Positions 1 to 5,401 of a DNA stretch of 6,048 nt are shown here, one piece after another; positions within the stretch are counted from its first letter, which is position 1; each line of letters begins with the position of its first letter. A model generated the notes under the pieces. That model saw only the letters and a list, made by a program, of their open reading frames with translations. It was not told the origin of the DNA and did no database searches. Source of the stretch: Planctomycetota bacterium (GTDB taxonomy: Bacteria; Planctomycetota; Brocadiia; JAJRTI01); assembly GCA_024278415.1 (NCBI GenBank), contig JAJRTI010000065.1, positions 1 to 6,048 on the forward strand. Reading direction: 5' to 3'. The translations under genes and the position numbers were made by a program.

Positions 1-1782
1 TGGCCGGCGCAGACGCTATTCCAGTCCCTCCGCCCATACGGCGGCGTTCTGGTCGCCAAACTTCCAGAGAGCCGCCGGAAGGAATTCGCCGACTGGGCGG
101 CCAAAGGCAAGCTGGCGAACGCCAAGGTGGAGGCCGTCGGCGAGCTTGTGCGGCTCTCGCGCGTGGGCGCCCTGCCCGGCGTGGATTGGTGGACGCACGA
201 GTACGCGAACGCGGCGCGTTCCATGACTTCCCACGACGCGCGGGTGAAGCCGCCGTTCGGCATACTCTGGTTCGGCGGCCCGGCGGACGGCCTCTTCGCC
301 AGGCCGTTTTTCACCCCGCGCTACTACCCTGCGCCGCATGTGGTGGGCGGCAGGCTCTTGGCCCAGGCCGTGGGCAGCATGAGCGCGATCGACGTGTACA
401 CCGGCCGGAAACTGTGGACGGCCGAGCTGCCGCGCCCTAGGGACGTCTACAAGGTCTACCAAGTCCGCACGCCGGGATACAGCAGCGCGAGTACGCCGGA
501 CAGCATCTACATCGGTTGCGGCGAGGCGTGCCTGCGGCTGGACACGACGACGGGCCGGAAGCTCGCGGAGTTCCGGCTGCCGCCGGTGGGGCGAAGCGGA
601 GAGCGGCCCTACTGGGCACAGGTGATCGTGTCGGACGACTTGCTCATCGCCGGCGCGGCCGTCCCGCGCCGATTCTGGGAGCCGGCGTACTCACGGGTCA
701 AGAAGGATGACTTGACAACCGACGAGGTTCTCGCGTTGGACACATGGGCCAGCTCCATGGTGAAGGCCGGCAAGATTCGGCCGCGGCAAGGGGAGTCCAG
801 GGCCGCGGCGGTGGACCGTGTCGTCAGCGAGATCCTCAATAGCGCTGACATCCCCGCGAGCTTCCCGCAGAACCTGCGCGACGCGGCCGCGCGAAGCAGG
901 GCCGTTCGCCTGGAGCGCAACGACCACGTGTACGTGATGAACCGGCTCACCGGGAAAGTGCTCTGGGCGCGGCAAGCGGCGTTCGGTTTCACGAACATCG
1001 ACAACCGGCTCGGCAATCCGCGCTTGGGCGCCATCGCGGTGGGCAAGGGGAAGATGTTCGTCCTCGACTCGCTTCCCCGAAGCACGTTCGGGATGCTCAA
1101 GCGCCGAGGCCGAGCCCTGGGCCACAGGCCGGAGCTGCTGGCGCTCGACCTCCGATCGGGCCAGGTGCTGTGGCGGATCCGGGAGAATGCGCGGCGCAAG
1201 CTCTGGGTCGCCTACTCCGCGGCCCGCGACGTGGTGGTCATGGGCGTTGCCGGAGACCTCGCCGTGTTCAGAGGCGCGGACGGCAAGAAGCTGTGGGCCA
1301 CGAATACTCCGGGCAACACTTTCAACCGGCCATCGATCCTCCGCGACGACGTGGTCGTTACCATGTATTTGAAGGGCGATCTGTCCGGCAAGTCGCTCGA
1401 CACCAAGCTGAACAGCATGCACCGAGAATGGGTGATGCAGGATTTGATGACGGGCAAAGTTGCGAGGCGGTTCATGGCGCCCGGGGCCTATTGCAGCTTT
1501 GCGACGTCGGGCCCGGACTTCTTGGCGTTCCGTTCCACGTCGATGGCGTACTACGACTTCGGGACCGACTTGGCCAGGAACCTGTCCGGCTTGCGCACGG
1601 CCTGCGCCAACAACCTGATTCCGGCCGACGGCGTCATGAGCGCGCCGCACCTGGGCTGGCACTGCATGTGCAACTACCCCATCGCCACGTCGGTGGCGCT
1701 GATCCACATGCCCGAGGCCGCGCAGTGGGCCAACATGCCGGCGCAGGCCCCCTTCGCGCCGCCGGCCTCCGGCAAGAAGTAG
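1..1782 (+). CDS. PQQ-type beta-propeller protein with methyltransferase-like N-terminal remnant (5' partial)
   Basis: The frame is open from base 1 to the TAG at 1780-1782, giving 593 residues in view with the start outside the window. The first residues contain SLRPYGGVLVAKLP, which resembles the late LRPGG strand of class I SAM-dependent methyltransferases. Next comes WWTHEYANAA at about residues 63-72, then several propeller blades with the PQQ-like pattern xDxxTGxxLW, for example IDVYTGRKLW (about 130-139), LDTTTGRKL, MNRLTGKVLW, LDLRSGQVLW and FRGADGKKLW. A charged, probably helical insertion at about bases 680-910 separates two blades. The C-terminus has a cysteine-bearing block (RTACANNLIPADG, then CMCNYPIATSVALIHMPE) that I recall from planctomycete homologues. 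A GTG at 127 could be read as a start, but the coding signal continues upstream of it. Enzyme activity, cofactor and location are not shown; an extracytoplasmic location is inferred from the fold class only. Confidence 0.85.
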   Translation, partial: WPAQTLFQSLRPYGGVLVAKLPESRRKEFADWAAKGKLANAKVEAVGELVRLSRVGALPGVDWWTHEYANAARSMTSHDARVKPPFGILWFGGPADGLFARPFFTPRYYPAPHVVGGRLLAQAVGSMSAIDVYTGRKLWTAELPRPRDVYKVYQVRTPGYSSASTPDSIYIGCGEACLRLDTTTGRKLAEFRLPPVGRSGERPYWAQVIVSDDLLIAGAAVPRRFWEPAYSRVKKDDLTTDEVLALDTWASSMVKAGKIRPRQGESRAAAVDRVVSEILNSADIPASFPQNLRDAAARSRAVRLERNDHVYVMNRLTGKVLWARQAAFGFTNIDNRLGNPRLGAIAVGKGKMFVLDSLPRSTFGMLKRRGRALGHRPELLALDLRSGQVLWRIRENARRKLWVAYSAARDVVVMGVAGDLAVFRGADGKKLWATNTPGNTFNRPSILRDDVVVTMYLKGDLSGKSLDTKLNSMHREWVMQDLMTGKVARRFMAPGAYCSFATSGPDFLAFRSTSMAYYDFGTDLARNLSGLRTACANNLIPADGVMSAPHLGWHCMCNYPIATSVALIHMPEAAQWANMPAQAPFAPPASGKK

Positions 1783-1794
1783 AAACGCGCGAGA

Positions 1795-1815
1795 TCTGCC
1801 AGACGTGATGGCAGA
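1795..1815 (+). terminator. Possible weak terminator hairpin after the propeller gene
   Basis: TCTGCCA (1795-1801) pairs perfectly with TGGCAGA (1809-1815) around a 7-nt loop, 12 bases after the stop codon. No T-tract follows, so intrinsic termination is doubtful. It may instead be a 3' stabilising hairpin or chance. Confidence 0.3.
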
Positions 1816-1834
1816 CGGCAGGTGCCGCAGGCTT

Positions 1835-1898
1835 GTAGTAGGGCGATTTATCGCCCGTCTCTGCACCCGAAACAACGGGCGATAAATCGCCCTACTAC
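1835..1898. repeat. REPIN-like inverted repeat (two palindromic half-sites)
   Basis: Two perfect 24-bp inverted arms, 1835-1858 and 1875-1898, flank a 16-base centre. Each arm contains GGGCGATTTATCGCCC or its complement, which is itself a near-palindrome (6-bp stem, TTTA loop), preceded by GTAGTA on the outside. A pair of REP-like hairpins in opposite orientation is the architecture called a REPIN, and REPINs are moved by RAYT (Y1 family) transposases. No RAYT gene is in the window. The folded RNA would be a very stable hairpin 52 bases past the propeller stop, so it could also limit transcription or protect the 3' end. Confidence 0.75.
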
Positions 1899-1974
1899 GA
1901 ACGACCCGCTCGTCCAGCAGCAGTCGGTGCGCCTGGTGATCGTTGCAACGAACCGGCGACACCATGCTTGCGAT

Positions 1975-1992
1975 AGAACTGCTTGGAGTTCT
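1975..1992. promoter_or_regulatory. Small inverted repeat upstream of promoter candidate
   Basis: AGAACT (1975-1980) and AGTTCT (1987-1992) are perfect inverted half-sites separated by 6 bases. The site ends 26 bases before the candidate -35 at 2019. The position would suit an operator, but a match this short is expected by chance in several kilobases, so this is a weak call. Confidence 0.15.
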
Positions 1993-2018
1993 GGGGAAAT
2001 TCGCCGCCCATCCGCGCC

Positions 2019-2047
2019 TTGACAACCCCTCCTGCTTCTGGTACGAA
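2019..2047 (+). promoter_or_regulatory. Candidate sigma70-type promoter for the phosphatase gene
   Basis: A consensus -35 TTGACA (2019-2024) is followed after 17 bases by TACGAA (2042-2047). The -10 matches the consensus at three of six positions, and a TG at 2039-2040 sits where an extended -10 would have it. Transcription would begin near 2054, leaving a leader of about 50 bases before the ATG at 2104. The -10 is weak, and promoter rules in this lineage are uncertain. Confidence 0.4.
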
Positions 2048-2103
2048 ACGAGCCCGCGCATCGTCCGCGCCGGCATCCGAACCCACCCCCGGGGCTCCCG
2101 ACT

Positions 2104-3597
2104 ATGGCCAAGCGGCACCGCATCCGACGCGTCATCCCGAGGCGCATCCTCTCCTCCACCATCGGCCTGCTCCTGATCCTAAGCGCGTCGATCTGCGTGA
2201 TCGTATTCACCACGTTCAGCCGCGAGCTATTCCGCATGCGCCACGACTTGGGCCTGTCTATGGTCCGCGCATTGCGCCGGCAGATCGACTACCCCACCTT
2301 CCTCAACCCCGCCGAGCTTCAACGTGTGCTGCGGTCCTATGCCGGCACCGCGCACGTGGACGAGATTCTCATCGTCGACGACGCGTTCCGTATCCAGGCG
2401 AGCCTGTCGCAGCGCCGCGTGGGCGCGCTCTGGTACGACCACCCGGTGGCGGACCTCTATGAATCGCCCGATCACGCTGCGGCGTGGCCGGGCAAGGATA
2501 CGCTGACCGTCGCGGGGGTGCTCCAAGACGGACAGGATCAGTTGGGATACGTCGCAATCACACTGTCCACGCGCGAGATCTCGGCCGTGCTGTGGCGCGC
2601 GATGTTCATCATCGGCCTCCTCGTCTTCATCTGCGTCGTGTGGGGCATCCTGTTTTCCGTGCGCCTTGCGCACAACATCAGCCGGCCCATTGAGACGCTC
2701 ATCGCGGGCGCGCAGAAAATCGGCTCCGGCGACCTGTACCACACCATCGAAGTGAAGGCCGGCGGCGAGATCGAGTACTTGGCCAGGTCCTTCAACCAGA
2801 TGAGCGTGGACCTGCGCCACCGCATCGACGAACTCCGCCAGACCACGGCCGAGAAGGAGCGCATGGCCAAGGAGATGGAGATCGCCCAGCGGCTCCAGAC
2901 GAGCATGCTGCCTTCCGGGCCGCCAGACGTCATGGGCTTGAGCATCGCCGGCCGCAGCCGGCCAGCCAAGGAAGTGGGCGGCGACCTCTACGATTTCATC
3001 GAGGTGGACGACGCGCACATCGGCATCGTGTGCGCGGACGCGGCCGGCAAGGGCCTCGGCGGCGCGCTGTTCATGGCCCAGTCGTGCAGCGTCGTGCGCG
3101 CGCTCGCCGCCGGAGAGCGAAGCCCCGCAGCCGTGCTCCAGAAGGCCAACAACGTCATCTGCCGCAGCGCCGGCGAGTCCGGCATGTTCATCACCTTCTT
3201 CTACGCGGTGGTTAACTTGGACACGATGCTCGTGCGCTTCGCCAATGCCGGCCACAACCCCGCGTTCATCCTCTCGCCCACGCGCGACGACCTGAGGCAG
3301 ACCGACCTGACGGGCGTGCCGCTGGGCATCCTCGAAGACTCCGAGGTCGAAGAGGGCAGCCTCACGCTCGAACCCGGCGACCTGATGTTCCTCTACTCCG
3401 ACGGGGCCACTGACGCCCAAAACGAAAACAAGGAGTTCTACGGCGCAGAGCGCCTCCGGGAGACGGTGCTCAGCCTTCGGCAGTGCGACCCCGACGACTT
3501 GGTGGCGCAGCTTGATCAGAACATCGCTGAGTTCTCGCGCCACAGCTTCCAGTTCGACGACATCACGCTTGTCGCCTTCCGGCGTGAGGCCGTGTGA
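2104..3597 (+). CDS. Membrane-anchored HAMP / SpoIIE-type PP2C serine/threonine phosphatase
   Basis: A complete 497-residue protein of the RsbU/SpoIIE signalling class. A basic N-terminus leads into TM1 (about 15-37), then an external sensor of about 128 residues (38-165) that looks like a single Cache/PAS-type fold (DEILIVDDAFRIQ, later QLGYVAI), TM2 (about 166-186), HAMP (about 187-241, with ISRPIE and GGEIEYLARSFNQM), a coiled coil with the usual EKERMAKEMEIAQRLQTSMLP lead-in, and the phosphatase domain (about 275-497). Metal-binding motifs are intact: GGDLYD (D294), CADAAGKG (D312), NAGHNP, YSDGATD (D433, D437) and the terminal DDIT (D485/D486). Family members dephosphorylate a serine or threonine on a partner, usually an anti-sigma-factor antagonist with a STAS domain, in response to a signal. 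No STAS, anti-sigma or sigma gene is adjacent. The Shine-Dalgarno is poor (GGGG near 2091-2094), but the start fits TM1 well. Confidence 0.93.
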   Translation: MAKRHRIRRVIPRRILSSTIGLLLILSASICVIVFTTFSRELFRMRHDLGLSMVRALRRQIDYPTFLNPAELQRVLRSYAGTAHVDEILIVDDAFRIQASLSQRRVGALWYDHPVADLYESPDHAAAWPGKDTLTVAGVLQDGQDQLGYVAITLSTREISAVLWRAMFIIGLLVFICVVWGILFSVRLAHNISRPIETLIAGAQKIGSGDLYHTIEVKAGGEIEYLARSFNQMSVDLRHRIDELRQTTAEKERMAKEMEIAQRLQTSMLPSGPPDVMGLSIAGRSRPAKEVGGDLYDFIEVDDAHIGIVCADAAGKGLGGALFMAQSCSVVRALAAGERSPAAVLQKANNVICRSAGESGMFITFFYAVVNLDTMLVRFANAGHNPAFILSPTRDDLRQTDLTGVPLGILEDSEVEEGSLTLEPGDLMFLYSDGATDAQNENKEFYGAERLRETVLSLRQCDPDDLVAQLDQNIAEFSRHSFQFDDITLVAFRREAV

Positions 3598-3607
3598 GCC
3601 AACGCCA

Positions 3608-3623
3608 TCCGCCTGACGGCGGA
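3608..3623 (+). terminator. GC-rich hairpin just after the phosphatase stop
   Basis: TCCGCC (3608-3613) and GGCGGA (3618-3623) form a 6-bp stem with a TGAC loop, starting 11 bases after the stop codon. No T-run follows. It abuts and overlaps by two bases the left end of the large palindromic element, so it may belong to that repeat rather than serve as a terminator. Confidence 0.3.
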
Positions 3624-3648
3624 CGCGAAGGCGCAGAGGCGCAAAGGG
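3622..3648 (+). repeat. Left outer arm of palindrome, three tandem CGCRRAGG octamers
   Basis: Bases 3624-3647 read as CGCGAAGG, CGCAGAGG, CGCAAAGG, three tandem copies of one octamer. The whole arm matches the complement of 3951-3977 at 23 of 27 positions, and all four differences are A/G transitions. Confidence 0.6.
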
Positions 3649-3725
3649 CCGAGAGGGATTGGGTTCGAGCCTCAATGGTGCGAACTTAAGCGATTCTGTT
3701 GTCCCGTAGGGACAATTGAAACTAG

Positions 3726-3745
3726 CCCAGCACTTCAGTGCTGGG
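3726..3745. repeat. CCCAGCAC hairpin module
   Basis: CCCAGCACT (3726-3734) pairs with AGTGCTGGG (3737-3745), a 9-bp perfect stem around two bases. A shorter relative, CCCAGCGCTGGG, lies at 3874-3885 in the mirrored half of the element. Confidence 0.6.
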
Positions 3746-3769
3746 AGCACGGATCGCCGAGTGGTCTGA

Positions 3770-3847
3770 AGTCCCGTAGGGACGGCTGAATGCTGTGAAC
3801 GACCGCAGATCGGCGATTTGCCGATGTTCAGCCGTCCCTACGGGACT
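3770..3847. repeat. Core 21-bp perfect inverted repeat with nested hairpin
   Basis: Bases 3770-3790 are the exact reverse complement of 3827-3847. Each arm contains GTCCCGTAGGGAC, itself a 5-bp-stem palindrome. The 36-base centre carries a further stem, ATCGGC (3809-3814) with GCCGAT (3820-3825). The result is a two-level hairpin on either strand. Confidence 0.7.
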
Positions 3848-3950
3848 AGCCATTTGCCGTACACGGCGCCACTCCCAGCGCTGGGCTATTCTCGGCCGTC
3901 CCCACGGGACGCCAGGCTTAGGTTCGCACCATCGGGTCCGAGCCTTGCCC

Positions 3951-3977
3951 CCCTTCGCGTCTCTGCGCCTTTGCGTT
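3951..3977 (-). repeat. Right outer arm of palindrome
   Basis: Read on the minus strand it has the same triple octamer as the left arm: CGCAAAGG, CGCAGAGA, CGCGAAGG. It ends 10 bases before the Shine-Dalgarno of the next gene, so that gene's leader must be transcribed from or through the element. Confidence 0.6.
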
Positions 3978-3987
3978 TCTTCCCCAT

Positions 3988-3993
3988 GAAGGA
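3988..3993 (+). promoter_or_regulatory. Ribosome binding site deciding the start at 4000
   Basis: GAAGGA lies 6 bases before the ATG at 4000. Two other ATGs nearby (3986 and 3996) lead to stops within about ten codons in other frames. Only the 4000 start gives the expected flavodoxin-like first strand (PTVLAILCSGR), so this site fixes the start. Confidence 0.7.
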
Positions 3994-3999
3994 CCATGA

Positions 4000-5394
4000 A
4001 TGCCAACCGTACTAGCCATCCTCTGTAGCGGCCGCAAGGCCGGCTACACCGCCGGCCTCCTCCAAGCCGCGGCCGAAGCGGCACGCGAGACCGGCGACGC
4101 GGCCATCGACCTCGTCCATCTTCACGACTACAAGCTCGGCCCGTGCACGAGTTGCTTCGCGTGCATCCGCGGCGACGCGCATCGCTGCGTGCTCAAGGAC
4201 GACATGGGCCGGCGCGGCAAGGGCGAGTTGTTCCGAAAGCTCCTCAGCGCCAACGGCATCATCCTCGCCGACCCGGTGCACATGTGGGGCGCGAGCGCGA
4301 TGTGCCATCTCTTCTTCGAGCGCTGCTACCCCTTCGTGTGGAGCGGCGAGTTGGCCGGCATGCCGTTCATGTCCATCTCCTGCGCGACCAACCAGGGCAT
4401 GCAGCACGTAGCCGAGCAGATGATCTGCCGGTGGGCGTTCACCCAAGGCATGCGCCACGTGGGCCAGCTCGCGGTGCACGCGAGCCACTACGACGACAGC
4501 ATGGCCGAAGCGCGCACCTTGGCTAAGCTCCTCGCACAAGCCGCGGCCGACGACGCACAGCAGCGCAAGCCCTTTCCCAGCGACGTCGAGCGTTTCCTCG
4601 CCTACCTCGACAAGCCCTGGAATCCTCTGGAGAACTACCTGCACAACCTCACGGCCGGCACGATGAAGTGGCTGCCCAGCCTGCCGCAACAGGCGCGCAA
4701 GAAGGGAACGTTCAAGCGGCCGGAGGCGGTCGAGTTGCTCGCGAAGGCCGCGAAGGGCCTGAAGGCTTGCCTCAAGGCCCGCCAAAAGGGGGACACGGAG
4801 GAGGCGTGCCGGCTGCTCGTGGAGTGCAGTTCGTATTGGACGCACGCGACGTGGAAGGAATTCCTCGAAGAGCAGGCCATTGGCGTGAACCCGCCGCCGG
4901 TGTACCGCCCCATGCCCGGCGCCGAGCCGGAGCCGTCGGCCACGCCGGCGCCCGCGGGGCCCGGGAGGGACGAGTTGGTTCTCTACGTGGACGGCGCGTG
5001 CCGGGGCAACCCCGGGCCCGCGGCCGCGGGCGTGGCCATCTACAACAGCTACGGCCAACCCATCGAGCACGTGGGCCGCACCTTGGGCCGCGGCACCAAC
5101 AACTACGCGGAGTACCAAGGCCTCCTGATCGCGCTCCAGCGCGCCCGGGAGTTGGGCGCCACTCGGGTGCGCGTGCGCGCAGACAGCGAGTTGCTGGTGA
5201 AGCAAACCCGCGGCGAATACAAAGTGAAGGCGCCCCAACTGAAGCCGCTCGCCGCGAAGGCGCAGGAACTCCTCGCGGAGTTCGAGTCGTGGGACATCGA
5301 ACACGTGGGCCGAGGCGACAACTCCGCGGCCGATGGCCTGGCGAACAAGGCGCTCGACTTGGGCCGGAACTTCGTGGAGACTCCCGAGGCCTAG
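4000..5394 (+). CDS. Iron-sulfur flavoprotein-like / RNase HI fusion protein
   Basis: A complete 464-residue, two-enzyme fusion. Residues 1 to about 190 are a flavodoxin-like NAD(P)H:FMN reductase domain: first strand VLAILCSGRKAGYTAGLL, then PCTSCFAC with C49, C52, C55 and C63 (CX2CX2CX7C) followed by KDDM, and the FMN-loop-like ILADPVHMWG (about 88-97). That cysteine spacing is the compact motif of iron-sulfur flavoproteins (Isf), which bind 4Fe-4S plus FMN. Residues about 191-296 are mainly helical and unrecognised; 297-323 is a Pro/Ala-rich linker. Residues about 324-455 are RNase HI, which cuts the RNA strand of RNA-DNA hybrids, with YVDGACRGNPGP (D331), NNYAEYQG (E371), RADSELL (D395) and AADGLANKAL (D445), plus H435 in the usual HVPR-like position. 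All four catalytic carboxylates are present. The next gene begins 7 bases after the stop, so they are probably cotranscribed. The frame runs unbroken through linker and both domains, arguing against misassembly. Domain calls are strong; cluster binding and joint function are inferred. Confidence 0.9.
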   Translation: MPTVLAILCSGRKAGYTAGLLQAAAEAARETGDAAIDLVHLHDYKLGPCTSCFACIRGDAHRCVLKDDMGRRGKGELFRKLLSANGIILADPVHMWGASAMCHLFFERCYPFVWSGELAGMPFMSISCATNQGMQHVAEQMICRWAFTQGMRHVGQLAVHASHYDDSMAEARTLAKLLAQAAADDAQQRKPFPSDVERFLAYLDKPWNPLENYLHNLTAGTMKWLPSLPQQARKKGTFKRPEAVELLAKAAKGLKACLKARQKGDTEEACRLLVECSSYWTHATWKEFLEEQAIGVNPPPVYRPMPGAEPEPSATPAPAGPGRDELVLYVDGACRGNPGPAAAGVAIYNSYGQPIEHVGRTLGRGTNNYAEYQGLLIALQRARELGATRVRVRADSELLVKQTRGEYKVKAPQLKPLAAKAQELLAEFESWDIEHVGRGDNSAADGLANKALDLGRNFVETPEA

Positions 5395-5401
5395 CGCTGC
5401 A

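Larger units (their letters stand above)
1783..2103. other. Intergenic region with hairpin, REPIN-like repeat and promoter candidate
   Basis: This 321-bp gap has no convincing gene. It holds a short hairpin just after the upstream stop (1795-1815), a 64-bp inverted repeat (1835-1898), a small inverted repeat (1975-1992) and a promoter-like pair of hexamers (2019-2047) ahead of the phosphatase gene. Short open frames that start around 1822, 1943 and 1983 have no recognisable protein pattern, and the two later ones overlap the phosphatase gene out of frame. Confidence 0.7.
3622..3977. repeat. 356-bp interrupted palindrome of five nested modules
   Basis: The gap between the phosphatase and the fusion gene reads as an imperfect long inverted repeat centred near 3800-3808. 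Matching modules from outside in are: A 3622-3648 with 3951-3977 (23 of 27 match), B 3675-3690 with 3917-3932 (15 of 16), C 3701-3713 with 3898-3910 (GTCCCGTAGGGAC family), D 3726-3745 with 3874-3885 (CCCAGC/GCTGGG palindromes), and F 3770-3790 with 3827-3847 (21 of 21). Modules C and D are also small palindromes in their own right. No protein is encoded. It resembles a non-autonomous mobile repeat (MITE or REP cluster); a structured transcript is an alternative. The symmetry is seen directly; mobility is inferred. Confidence 0.75.

Noticed and set aside
127..129. GTG as the true start of the propeller gene
   Set aside because: The same frame stays open with plausible protein sequence back to base 1, including the methyltransferase-like SLRPYGGVL, and no clear Shine-Dalgarno precedes 127.
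1940..1951. 12-bp perfect palindrome TCGTTGCAACGA as an operator
   Set aside because: About one or two such palindromes are expected by chance in 6 kb, and it matches no operator family I can name.
691..2118. Long minus-strand open frame opposite the propeller gene
   Set aside because: Low-complexity His/Arg/Gly/Ala-rich translation with no domain pattern, typical of the antisense of a GC-rich gene.
1943..2176. Small open frame of 77 codons across the intergenic region
   Set aside because: No ribosome binding site or protein motif, and it overlaps the phosphatase start out of frame and contains the promoter candidate.
3659..3675. tRNA-like T-arm (5-bp stem, loop TTCGAGC)
   Set aside because: It looks like a T-arm, but no acceptor partner for the following bases and no anticodon or D-arm can be built upstream, so it is not a tRNA gene.
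2227..3750. 507-codon minus-strand open frame opposite the phosphatase
   Set aside because: The plus strand encodes a full set of PP2C motifs; the antisense product has no recognisable motif and runs into the repeat element.
3608..3977. CRISPR array
   Set aside because: The repeats are inverted, palindromic and of differing lengths, without regular unique spacers, and no cas gene is present.
3600..4000. Insertion sequence
   Set aside because: Inverted ends are present but no transposase is encoded, and obvious target-site duplications are not seen; at most a non-autonomous element.
3986..4015. Nine-codon leader peptide overlapping the fusion start
   Set aside because: The ATG at 3986 has no Shine-Dalgarno of its own and the peptide has no attenuator-like composition; chance is the simpler explanation.
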